Positions 1-10,980 of a stretch of 64,000 bases of DNA are shown in pieces. Within the stretch, counting starts at the first letter, position 1. Every line of letters starts with the position of its first letter. The notes under the pieces were generated by a model. It was not told the DNA's origin and ran no database searches. It saw nothing but the letters and a program-made list of their open reading frames with translations. A program made the translations under genes and the position numbers. Source of the DNA: Spirodela intermedia (lineage: Eukaryota; Streptophyta; Magnoliopsida; Alismatales; Araceae); assembly GCA_902729315.2 (NCBI GenBank), contig LR746272.1, positions 9,294,327 through 9,358,326 on the forward strand, written 5' to 3'.

Positions 1-1108
1 CGCTGGGAAGCTACGTAGTCAACGACTCCCCAAATAATCGAGTTAACGACTCACCGCGGAAACGGTCGTAAAAAGGGCACAGTTTTCCGTGGATAATGCG
101 GTTGGGAGAATTGAGGCCTACGAGGCGATAAAAAGCTGCGGGAAAGCCTGCGTGTTGATCGAGGGTTGACTAAAACGAGACCACCTCACAACCTCTCCGA
201 GGTAAGTCAAGGCCAGACTTAGATGCGAGGAACGGGGGCCGGATTGTTGCCGACGAGGATGACAACAACATCGAAGATCATCAGACTGAAAAACTGATGA
301 CCATCGAGGAATGGGACCGTTTTAATCCGTACGGCGATGGTGGAAATTAGTATCAGCTACATGAATCTGCGGCTAGATTGAAGAACCCAGAAATGGTCCG
401 CGAGCGAGAAAAAAGAGAAACTCTCCCGAAGCTCGGGTGTCCATCATAAGTTTCTTTTTCTGAAAAGGAAAAAAATACGCAGATTGTGGTCTATGGGAAC
501 TTGAAGAAGGGAACTAAAACTGACAGACGGAAGGGTAAAAGGGGGTGAAGTCTCGGATTGACCGAAGAAGAGAAGGAGAAGAGATGAAGGCCGGATGAAG
601 AGTACATACCCTCAAGGAATAGACGAACTTGACGAGGAGGAGAACCCGCTCGACGGGTACATATAGTCGGGAAATCATTGCTTGTTGGAGGAAGGATAGT
701 GATAGGTGTTGACTTTTTAACGCGGCACAAACTATTACAAGTGGACGGTGGCATCCATTGACCGAATATGGTGATCATTTCCTCTATCCTCTGTCTCTCA
801 GATTTTGATGTGTCCGTAGAGCCATCCTTTCGGAAGCGACGACCTCACATGGCTCCATCGTAGTAGGAGAAGCGGAAGCATGGAAGTGGTCGTAGAATCG
901 AGCTGAGATAAAACCCTCTTCAACCAGAACGCATGACATTTGAGGAAAAATAAGTCTGAGAACCAGACTCAATGGGTGGAAGGTGAGGGAGAAACACGAG
1001 GGGTACCAACTTGACATGTCGCACTCGGGAGAATCAGCGCTCTGAACGGTTGAACTAACGCACACCGTCTGACTACTGTGCCTCGACTCGGTCGTCAGAG
1101 CACATGAC

Positions 1109-1142
<34 letters not shown>

Positions 1143-1322
1143 CATTTTGAGACCCAAACCAACCGGCCTCCGGACCTGTTCTACGACGAAATCAAATCCG
1201 AATTACATCTTAAAGACCCAGAATAGATTGTACATATAATCGTCAAGTAATCGATGGCCGGACGAACAAAAGCAAGGAGAAATATTTTGAAGACAAAATA
1301 GGAAGAGAAATAGAAACTTAGC
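1..1322. other. Intergenic spacer of copy A
   Basis: No gene is recognised here. The short open frames do not correspond to a known protein, and their counterparts in copy B are not preserved as the same proteins. The stretch holds a (GA)15 tract at 1111-1140. At about 340-365 there is a segment resembling a retroelement primer-binding site, 'tagtatcagctacatgaat' (copy B: 'tggtatcagccacatgaat'). That resemblance may be accidental. Confidence 0.5.
1111..1140. repeat. (GA)n microsatellite
   Basis: Fifteen perfect GA units. The equivalent tract in copy B (10741-10764) is shorter, so the tract already existed before the duplication and has changed length since. Confidence 0.95.
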
Positions 1323-3112
1323 CTACTTTGACCACGCGACCGCATCTATCTCCACCTGGGAGCTTCTGTACAGCTCGAGCCTCTTAGCAAGGGCCATCCT
1401 ACGCTCCATGATCCCTGGGTCCTCATCCAGAAACGATGCCAGCTGCTTAGCCCGCAAACGACATCGCGCACATCCAGAACAGACAAAAATGTCACTTCAG
1501 CAACTACTGTGTTCCACTGGCTTTTTTAAAATTCCCTTTCGTCCATTTCTAGTAATCAATTATTAAGACTAAAATTTGCAAGTCTATAAGAATAAATCTC
1601 TGGCAGGGTTGTCAATGGCCCATTTCACCTCCTCTTCGCCCAGTTCAGTAAAGAAATGGTCAAGCAAGGCCCATTTAGCCTCTCGGACTTCAGAGTAAAC
1701 AATCGATCTCGGAAGGGAATTCCGCAAGCTAGAATGAACCATATTCACATACGACAGAACTGTGGAACCTGGGTAAAATCATCAATGAAACCCGTTAGCA
1801 CAGATGGAAAACTATACTCCCCTTATTTGGTATATTACCATTTGCATTGTTCAAACAAGAGTTCGGATTCCAAAGAAAAATTACCAGATTAGCAGCAAAA
1901 GAATTTCCTTCACTGGGCACATTTTAAGATTCGATGACTGATACTCTACTTAAAAAGCATCGTCCACTTTTACAGAAAAATAAAACTTGAATTGAAATAA
2001 TTTATATAACACATTAAGTGTCAAATACACATGGGCAAGAGAGCAATTACATCTGTGCAGTTGTATTTAATCGCTATGTAAGAAACTGATAGATCTAACT
2101 TGCTCATGACCCCACATTAATATCTCATTTTTTTATATTCTAAGCTATCCACAATGTTAGAATAAGACGTCTTATATAGACTTCAGTGGAATTAATGTTT
2201 TTGACACGAACTAAGGTGAAAGAAAGAATAACTCACAACAAGAGTACCAACACAAAGATTTTAAGTGGTTCGGAGGTTGGCCTTTTACGTCCACGGGCGA
2301 CGACGAAAAGTTCCACTAGATGCGAAAAGTAATACAAGAGAATTACTCCTCAAGAACTCAGAGAACAAATCTCTATTATTGACCCCTTCTAAGATCCCAA
2401 AGAATAGATCCTTAATTTTGACACTCTGATGTACTTATTAACTCAAGAGATCTTCCTTAGAAGCTCTCTTTTAAATACTCTATTTCTATGGTGAAACAAA
2501 GGTAGAAGGAGTTGCTCTGTGTTTACCTAAATGAGGTGAAGTGATCCTCTATTTATAAGCACCACGTAGCCACCTCAGTAACCATGTCAATAAGAACCTC
2601 AAGAAACATGCCAAATGCTTCGTGGTCTGCTCAGCCTATAAATGGGCCATTGAGTCCATGAAAATTGATCTTCTGGTTGATCATTTCTATTCTTCACATT
2701 AAATACGAGTATTTAATGTGGCAGCCTCAAAAAAGGCAAGCCACATTAAATGACACAAGAAAAATCAATATGTGAGCAGTAGAGTACTTATTTCTCACAT
2801 ATATAAATCATTATATCCGTCAAAAATTGAATGCATCGGATTTTCACCCTTCTCTATATGATGAGGGAGCCTCCTAAAGAAGTCAATTATCAAGTAACTC
2901 CATTCCATGTCAACTAACTTTAAGGTTACTCTCTTGTTGTCCTCCTTCATCCTCTCCAATGGATCAAAAACCACAATGCCAAATTCCATTGAGAGAGATG
3001 AATATCGTTCCAACTTTAGGGTTGCTATCTTGTTCTCTTCCCTCAACCTCTCCAATGAATCAAAAGCCACATTGCCAACCTCCACTCGAAGAGATGGATA
3101 TTGTTCCAACTC
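1323..3112 (-). pseudogene. Dynamin-related protein 1 3' fragment (broken copy of exons 14-16)
   Basis: This is a decayed partial copy of the 3' end of the intact dynamin gene at 10981-22383. The exon-14 copy (about 2788-3112) keeps its acceptor but carries a 96-bp (32-codon) internal tandem duplication and a TGA stop a few codons before the donor. The exon-15 copy (1629-1768) is the same length as the original and fully open. The exon-16 copy (1323-1451) ends in the family C-terminus AVAWSK, but its acceptor has changed from CAG to CGG. The small exon 13 of the parent is deleted; only flanking intron bases remain near 3390. No GTPase domain is present, so it cannot make a dynamin. The coding strand is still fairly conserved, suggesting a moderately recent duplication. 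Confidence 0.9.
2155..2754. mobile_element. Solo-LTR-like insertion in the DRP1 fragment
   Basis: About 600 bp are present in copy A but absent from the same intron position in copy B, where the sequence runs straight through 'ctatccacaagaaaa'. The insertion is flanked by the 5-bp direct repeat CACAA, as expected of an LTR-element target-site duplication, and begins with TG. It does not end in a clean CA at that boundary, so the terminus is uncertain by a few bases. An inverted repeat (atttaatgtggc / gccacattaaat) lies near its right end. No coding sequence is seen. Confidence 0.55.
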
Positions 3113-3755
3113 CTATAACAAAAAACACAGATTACTCATGTAAGTGTGTTCCTTCTACGATTAACCAGCAATCAAAGTAAAACGATTTAAATCATGAGAC
3201 TTTCTCGATCAAAATAAAGCTAACATAATGAAATAATTGGCAACTTAGTGTAGAAAAGTAGAACATCACATTTATTCTAGTAAAATTCAAGGTGCCATCT
3301 CATTCTAGAAATTGAAAGACGTTGACATAATTTCCAAAATAAAACCTGATACATGTAATATTAACTTTTTATAATAAAACTTTTGGAACCTAAACAAGAA
3401 AGAAAAAAAGCAATGGTAAGTGTTCATGGTAATGAAAAATAATTTATTTATTAGAAAAAATAATCATTTTTGATCAACTTATATATCTCAAATATACTAT
3501 AAAAATCTAGAGACAAACACCGAATTTAAAAAGTACAACATTTTTAGTGAATGGAAATATAAACCTAATTTGCATAGCAAATATGTGATATATCGAACAC
3601 CTACTATGAAACACACCCAAATATAGGCAAGGACATCTAGAGCCCATAGAAAAGTGCCCCCATTAAATTGTAGTATATTGTAATAACCAATTGTATTTAG
3701 CTCTTCCATTCATGAACACATTCTCATAGATACCAATATGATTGCAAAGTTGTCC

Positions 3756-4390
3756 GCCACCGCGTCACCAAAATTTCTAATTCCAAACATGCACTATATC
3801 AAAAATAGTCACATGGAGAGATGAGATCATTCAGCTACCTAAAACTTGAGGAGCATGGCCTAAGAGCTCCTCGCAGCAGCGAGAGGATGATGATTTAAAC
3901 TCCTGCAGGTAGAGAGCCTTTGAATTTCTTCACTCACCCTTGTCCACCTCTTAGAAAATAGCTCCCCCACCCTTAGGCAGCATGGGAAAACGGTGTAAGA
4001 AAATAAGAATGCAAAATTTGAGAGAAAGAATTGAGGAGAAAGGTCAAGTTTTCACACACAAAAATCCTATATCTTAAAATGTTACAATCTAACACAATTA
4101 AACGAAGGGAGAGAATATTTAAAGGTTACATTCATGCCTTAGGTAAGCCACCACCTTCTAGCCTAATAAAGATAGAAAAAAGGAACCAAATTAATATTTT
4201 TAAAAGTTATTTTCCCTGTCATTATGGGATAAAGCCATTTGGGTGCTTAGGAAGACGACCAAGTCTTTCCTTGGCCCTTTTATTGGTTTTGTCCATTTTC
4301 CGGTGTTTCTCAATTCTAGAATGAAAAGGTGCTGCAAAGTGCCTTCTCATGGAGAATTCGACAGAGGTTCTGAATCAAATATTCCATCCA
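3756..4390. other. AT-rich stretch, possibly LTR remnant
   Basis: Nothing here is recognised as a gene. It lies between the end of duplication copy A and the 3' end of the copia relic, so it may contain the degraded 3' LTR of that element. A purine-rich tract is visible on the minus strand at about 4405-4425, where a polypurine tract would be expected. No matching 5' LTR was found by eye. Confidence 0.35.
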
Positions 4391-7300
4391 TTTTAAATTA
4401 AATGTCCACCCTCCTACTAAGTGTCCAAGTGACTCTCAATATTCAATAAACTTGTTGTAGCTTAGTACCTTTGTAAAGCTATCTATCACTTGATGCAATG
4501 TTGAGTACAAGATTGATTCAATAGAATTTGTAGCAACTAAATCTCAAATAAAATGGTGACAAATTTCAATAAGATTCATTATTTTATGAAATACTAAATT
4601 ATTTGTCATAGATATTGTTGATATGTTGGCACAATAGGCTAGCATCATTCATTTTACATTATTATTTGTTTCAATAACATCTTATAAGATCTTCCACATC
4701 TATATTACTTGTTGCATTGCCACTAATGCAATAATAGTTTCAGCGTTTGATGATGGTAATGCTATAAATCCTATTTTTTTTAAATCCATAAAGTTACACT
4801 TGAACCAGAACTGAAAATAAAACCACTTGTGTATTTTTTTGTCATCAATAAAGCCCAACCAATCACTTTCAGAATAATCAAAAAAATTACATTCATGAAC
4901 ATGTTGGTAAAAAATTATTTAATTGATAGGTCCTCTAAGATGATGAATTGATAGAGAATGTATGAATCTTGAAGTCAGGCTAACTGAAAATATTTTTTTA
5001 GGTCACGTATGAGCTAAATAATCTAGCAACTAAACTTCTATAAAAATATTCATTTATTTTCACATTTCTATCGTTAAGACATAATTTGTCATTAGTATTC
5101 ATATGATTAGAACAGATTTTGTTATTGAACATATTATACTTCTCAAGTAAATTAGATACATACTTATCTTGTGAAATGAATATACCATAATCATTTTGAA
5201 TAATTTAAATTGTAAAAAAATAAAGAAGTAGATCCAAAAAAATTCATATCAAATTTAGCCATCATATAAGTTTTGAAATCTTAAATTAAAGATTAAGATA
5301 ATCTGATATATATAATATATATCAACATATATGCATACAATCAAAATATCATTCATTAAACCTTAACATAAAATGTATGTTCACTATCACTTTGGTAAGA
5401 ATTATGTTTATTAAGATATAATTTATTCTGCTATACCATACTCTAGGTACTTTCTTAAGACCATTGAGTGACTTATTTAATTTATAAACTTTATTTTTTA
5501 TTCCATCAATGATAAAATCGTACTTGCTCAACATACACATCTTCATTCAAATAATCATTCAAAAATAACTAATGTCATATCCATTTGAAATACTTTTGAT
5601 TTCATTTGTATTGTCAAGACAAATAATACATATAATTTCAAATCTTACAACTAGAAAGAAAGTTTAAAAGTAATCAATATCTTATTTTTTTGCGTATCTT
5701 TCACCCCTAGCCATGTCTTATAATTTTGAATATTTTAATCAAATTTATGCTTCACCTTATAAACTCATTTTAACACCAATTTTTTTGTTATTCAGCAGTA
5801 GATTCATTGTCTCTTATGAGTAATTATTTTCTATTGTCACAACTTTATTTTCCATTACCTTCTTCCACTCATGTTTGTCATCTACCTCCTCATAGTTAGA
5901 CAGCGCTACAGTTATAAGAGTAAAAATATATCATTCATAGCCTTCACATAAAGATCTTATTTTTCTAGGACTTAATTAATATAAACTGTATGGCTATTAA
6001 AATCATTCTGATTTCTTAGAGACTTTATTTATGGTGAGATAGATGCTGTAAGAGCTTCAAGTGTTGAATCTTACCTAGATTATTAAATTTTATGTTAATT
6101 TTCATATAAAAGATATTTGACGAACTAGATTTTTACTCTAATTTTATCAAAACTATTTGCATCAAATATAACATCACAAAAAATCAATAATTTCTTAGTT
6201 ACATGCTTATATAAATGAAAATCCTTACTCCCATTATTGTAACCATGGAAAAAAAACTCCTCAATTATCTTGCCTATTTCACAATGATTATTAGAATCAA
6301 CTAATACACAAAGGTACAAACTTTTCTTTTTCAAATGACCAACAGTTAACCTTCAAAGAGGTCATGCATCATATGGAGTCACATACATGATTGTCTAGTC
6401 AAAATCTGATAAATCAGATCTAGATTCATCGTTCCCCCTTCTTCTCTCCTTCCAATCCACGACCCTTCATTTTCTTTCCCATTCCATCCTTCATTGGAAC
6501 GAGTATTAAACAGTAAGCCTCAAATTCTAAATATTGAAAAGATAACTAGATGTTGCAACTACTTTAGCTCAAAAGTTATTTAGAAGTTATTCAAAATAAA
6601 GCATACTTAGAATCATCTTTTGTATTATTACATATTTTTTTCACCAATATCATTTTGTTTTGAAGCTTTTCTAATTGTTAACTACTTTCAAATATCATGT
6701 TTCTTACAAAATAACTCAAACTCATGAGATATAAACTTCCCCCCTCTATTTGTTCGAAAAGCTTTTATAATATACTCACTCAATGTTTCAACAGAAAGTT
6801 TTAAACTAAATAAATTTCTCAAGTGCTTTAGATTTTTATAAGAAGGTATACACAACTCATGTGTGTAAAATTATCAATAATTAATAAAAAATACTTATTA
6901 TTATTCAAAGATGAAGTACTCATCAGTGCACATATATTACTATGTAATAATTCAAGAGAAAATCTTCTTATCTAAAATTCTCTTATTGGAAAAGATAATG
7001 TGTGTTGTTTACAATAAACACACCCTTCACACACTTCATTATTTATTAAAATAGATGGTAAATCAGAAACCGAATACTAATAATGCAACAATAATTTCAA
7101 TGCATCCTAGTGTAAATATTCATAGTGCAAATGTCGAGATATAGATAATCATTCTCTTTGATGATCATTTCAAATTCAATAAACCTTGAAATATCAAGAA
7201 TTTATTTTTTTTCAACCTTAAGAATCAATATAAGAAACATGTCATTTTTCTTATATTGGATAGTACATTTATCATCTTCATATGAATAATTAGTCACACT

Positions 7301-7660
7301 AAGTAAATTGTTTGCTAATTTTGGAACAAAAGTATACATCATGAGTATTTACACTTGATTTTTTATAAACAACAAAGATATTAATGTCTTCAATTTACAC
7401 ACTATTTTCATCACCAATTTTAACATGAAATTTAATAAATGTATCAATATTCAAAAATAATTTTCTTTTTCTTATAATATGATTGTTGCAACCACTATCA
7501 ACAACCATATATTTGATTTACTTATAGTTGAAGATAAAAAAATAAGAAATATTTTTTTTTGATCATTTTCTCCAAAAATATTTTCTTGTTCCTTTTTCTT
7601 ATCCAAATGATTTGTTTTAATATGTCCATGCTTACAAAAATTACACATTGGTTAAAAACT
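4390..7660 (-). mobile_element. Degenerate Ty1/copia LTR retrotransposon
   Basis: Reading the minus strand from high to low coordinates gives fragments in the copia order gag-protease-integrase-RT-RNase H. A gag zinc-knuckle remnant (CNFCKHGHIKTNH) lies near 7600-7645. An aspartic-protease segment (VVDSGCNNH) lies near 7480-7510. The integrase zinc region and core (CEGCVYCKQHTLSFP, then RGGKFISHEFELFCKKH) span about 7030-6650. RT (VYKLNKSLNGLKKVPRVWYS) is near 5430-5490 and GIFISQDKYVSNLLEKYNM near 5150-5215. RNase H remnants lie near 4650-4870. Stops and frameshifts are frequent and the DNA is very AT-rich, so the element is long dead. Intact LTRs, primer-binding site and full gag were not found. 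Confidence 0.85.
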
Positions 7661-7845
7661 CATTTCTTCAATATTCTTTTCCTATGTTTCCTTGTCCTAA
7701 CAATATGTTTTAATATGTTCTTGATCGTTAAGTAACTGAAATTAATATTTACAGAATCAAGTGGGTACTAATGTTTCACAGACATCGCTACTTCGTTTTG
7801 CTACACACCAGCGAACGCTCGTGAAGAAGAAGGCTCATGAAGATC

Positions 7846-9180
7846 TTATTCAGAATGGTATCGATGGCGACTGCACGTCTCCGCCAAATCCGATCTCCAC
7901 CACTGCTGGATGGAGTGGGCGGCTCTCCGACCAGACGAAGCACAAGAGCTAACATGCAAGTCCGCCGAAGGAAGAAGGTGCAACGCCTCGGTCTCCTCCC
8001 TCCAGATGGCCAGGGTCCTCGCTGAGATGCAAACCCGGGCGGAAGTTCTCCATATGAACTCTAATTTATGCTCTGCCATAAACTCGCGGACTCCGAAATA
8101 GTCGATGTACTCGGCGCAGATGGTGTCCGAGGGGTTGACGAAGAGCGAGGGAGCCCATCGGGAGATGATCTCGAACGAGGCTGCCTCAGAGCTGTCCCCG
8201 AATCTATCGGTGGCGAGGGCCACCACAGTTTTGGTGACGGCCTTCGTGATCTGGAACGACTGCTTCAACTTGTGGTTCTTGATTCTATGGAGGGGGGCTG
8301 AGAGATACGGGGGGTTGAAGAGGAAGGATTCCAGGAAGACGTCCCTCATGGCCATGGCCTTCCCCACGGCTATGGCAACGGACGATCCCAGGGAATGGCC
8401 GGCGAGCCAGACACCGGCGCCTCCCCCCCCGCTGCCGGCGTAGGCGGTCAGGCTTAGGACGGCCTTCTTTGCGAGCTTGACCCGGTAGCTATCGTGGAGC
8501 TCGTGGAAAATCCGGCGAAGGTTAAGCTTCAGGTCTTCAATGCACTCTAAGATGGTGCCTCGAAAGGCAACGACGTACGCCGGAGCACGGAGGGACGATC
8601 GCTCGAGCTTGAAGACTGCACCGAAGCAGGAACCCTTTTCGTCCGACAGCTTCTCATGCAGTCGGAAGCCAAAGAATTGCCACCAAGCGGGTGCCAGAGC
8701 TTCGTGTTCCCTTCGGTTGTTCTTCCGGTCGTGGTCCAGAACGTATGTGGCCTGGACCAGGCAGGCTGCGACTGATCTCCGGTGGCCTGCGTCTCCCCTG
8801 TTTCGTAAGAACAAGATTCATAATCTCTCATATTTCTACGGTCATAATATATATATATATATATATGTACGCCAGATGGAGATCAGCTCCGTGCAGAGCA
8901 GACATAAAGAAGTTCTGGACACTTTCGGGTCAACGTGCTGATGGTTTTACCAGTCAACGTCTGTCAGATGATGAGGCCCTGACTCGTGAAATACATGCCG
9001 ATCTCGCCGCATTCCGTCGTAGTTTCTCTCTCTTCCCCCTTCCCCCGTCTGATGATGGGGCCCTGGTTCGTGAAATACATGCTGCTCCGGCCGCATTCCA
9101 TCGTACTCTCTCGCTCTTCCCCCTTCCCACGTCCGATGATGGGCTCCTGATTCGTGAAATGCATCCTGCTCCGGCCACAT
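7846..9180 (-). CDS. Alpha/beta-hydrolase, class-3-lipase-like (At4g10955-type)
   Basis: This is a two-exon gene. Exon 1 ends at 8951 (donor gtaaaa) and exon 2 runs 8797-7846; the split codon restores the family motif SGPHHLTDVDW. The fold and nucleophile elbow are shown by GHSLGSS, preceded by VVAFRGT, both typical of class-3 lipase-like hydrolases. The C-terminus (LLPSADLHVSS then QQWWRSDL) also matches this plant family. It probably acts as an esterase or lipase on acyl lipids; the substrate is unknown. The usual family start corresponds to the ATG at 9012, giving 337 aa. An in-frame 84-bp repeat supplies two further ATGs at 9096 and 9180, and the frame stays open up to an ATG at 9354. I chose 9180, the first ATG of the array, because scanning ribosomes would meet it first. 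Exon 2 is GC-rich and intact. Confidence 0.85.
8846..8867. repeat. (AT)n microsatellite
   Basis: About eleven AT units inside the single intron of the lipase-like gene (8798-8950). Confidence 0.9.
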
Positions 9181-9213
9181 CCCGTCGTACTCTCGCGCTC
9201 TTTCCTCTCCACG
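8964..9213. repeat. 84-bp minisatellite, three units, coding
   Basis: Three tandem units start at 8964, 9048 and 9132; the last is 82 bp. Because the unit is 28 codons the frame is kept. On the minus strand each unit encodes a version of the first-exon peptide of the lipase-like gene: MRRDRHVFHESGPHH, MRPEQHVFHEPGPHH and MWPEQDAFHESGAHH. The units have diverged by several substitutions each. Confidence 0.95.
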
Positions 9214-9354
9214 TGTCCGAAAAAAGTCTGCGGCAAGAGAAGGAAAAAAGAAGTCAATGCGCATAAACAGCAATGAATTCTCTGTTAAAAATAGGCCCCG
9301 GCAAGGATTTTTCGCTCTTGATTCCCAGCATCGAGGGATCAAAGGGTGTCTCAT

Positions 9355-10980
9355 ACGGGGACAGCAATCGCGTAGACCAAAAAGCCACTGGAGTCAACGC
9401 CTCGCCAAATAATCAAGTCAACGACCCATCGTGGAGACGGCCATAAAAAGGACGCAGCTTTCCGTAGATAGTTCGGTTTAGATCATTGAAGCTCCTCGAG
9501 AACCCCGACTAGAAGGCGTGCGTGCGTTCTTGTTGATGGAGGTTGACCAAAAGAAGAGTACCTCTCCGAGGAAAGTCAATGCCAGACTTAGGCGCGAGGA
9601 ACGGGGGCCGGATTGTTGCCGACGAGGATGACAACAACATGGAAGATCATCAGACCGAAAAACGGATGATCATCAAGGAACGGGGGCCGTTTTACTCCGT
9701 GCGGCGGTGGCGGAAATTGGTATCAGCCACATGAATCTGCGGGCAGATTGAAGAACCCAGGATTGCTCCGCGGGCGAGAAAAAAACAGAAGAAATCCTAC
9801 CGAAACTCGCGTGCCCGTCAGAAGTTCCAAGGCGGAGAAGGAAGAAATAAATAGATTGAGTTCCTAAAAATAACAAGATTTGGTCTATGAGACGTTGAGG
9901 AATGGAACTAGAACTTACAGACAGAAGGGTCAAACGGGGGGGGAGAGGGGGGGGGGAGTTTCGGATTGACCGAAGAAGAGAGAGGAAGAAGAGAGTGAAT
10001 ATCAGATGAAGAATAGGTACCTTGGCCTGGTCCCTCAAGTAATATACGAACTAGACGACGAGGAGAAGCCACTCTTGGCAGGTACATATAGTTGGGAAAT
10101 CGCTGTTCGCTGGAGGCAGGAAGGGTAGAGGTAGCGGCGTTGACTTTCCAAGGGGCACAAACTTATTACAAGTGGACGACGGTATCCATTGACCAAATAT
10201 GGATACCGACTCCTCTCTCTTTGGTCGTACAATCGAGTTGAGACAAAACCCTCTTTGATTGAATGCGATATAAAGAATCGGATCAACCGGAAAGCGTGAA
10301 GCTTGAGGAAAAAATAGTGGAAAGAAATATCTCGAGCTCGGATCTTTAATGGCGTCAACCGTATCCTCATGACGCGTAACCTTCCGTTGACTTTTGAGCT
10401 ACGCAAAATTAAATATTACAGGAGACGATAAGCCCCCAGTAAAAATCCCCTCAAAACTAATCATGGGTGAAGGAAAAGGACTTCACACATGCAATTCGAT
10501 CAGCGCATCTAAGTGGCATCTTCCGGGCCTGCCCTACTTGAACTACGACGAAGGTGCCATCTGGGTTGACGTCATTCCAAGCAACACACTCGGCTGGCCA
10601 AGGAAGAAAAGGTCCGAGAACCAAAAGTCAAAGGGTTGAAGGTGAGTGAGAGAGACGAGGGGTACCAACTTGACAACACAGACAAGGATTCAGCAGGCGC
10701 AGACTCCGGTACCTTGCTTGATTCGGCCGTCATAGAACATGAGAGAGAGAGAGAGAGAGAGAGAGGGAGACAAGTGACCCATTTTGAGACCCAAACGAAC
10801 CGGCCTGCGGACCAGCTCTCCGACGAAATCAAATCCGAATTACATCTAAAAGACGCAAAATACAATTTTCATACGCTGATTATATTGGATATATAATCGT
10901 CATGTAATCGATGGCGGGACGAAATAAAAGAAAGGAGAAATATTCTGAAGAAAAAATCGGAAGAAGAACTGAAAGTTGGC
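9355..10980. other. Intergenic spacer of copy B
   Basis: This lies between the 5' end of the lipase-like gene and the 3' end of the dynamin gene, so it should hold the former's promoter and the latter's 3' UTR. No gene is recognised. Open frames present are short and are not the same as those in copy A. It contains a (GA)12 tract at 10741-10764 and several GTTGAC/GTCAAC motifs. Confidence 0.5.

Larger units (their letters stand above)
1..3755. repeat. Segmental duplication, copy A (truncated at window start)
   Basis: This stretch is collinear with about 9380-12980 (copy B). Matching landmarks in order are the spacer with a deep-purine (GA)n tract, the last dynamin exon, the two preceding exons and their introns. 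Identity is obvious by eye but many substitutions have accumulated. Similarity stops near 3755 (12980 in copy B), just after a shared stretch ending in 'accaatatgattg'. The left boundary is not visible because homology already exists at base 1. Copy A has extra DNA at about 2155-2754 that copy B lacks, and it has lost the segment holding dynamin exon 13. Confidence 0.9.

Noticed and set aside
1323-3112. Second functional dynamin gene
   Set aside because: No GTPase exons, a stop in exon 14, a deleted exon 13 and a destroyed acceptor at exon 16.
8964-9213. Reading the 84-bp array as a non-coding satellite
   Set aside because: The minus-strand translation of the innermost unit completes the lipase-family N-terminus and splices in phase to exon 2.
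8540-9266. Plus-strand frames of 133 and 191 codons
   Set aside because: They are antisense to the lipase-like exons; the minus-strand reading has family motifs, splice sites and an active site.
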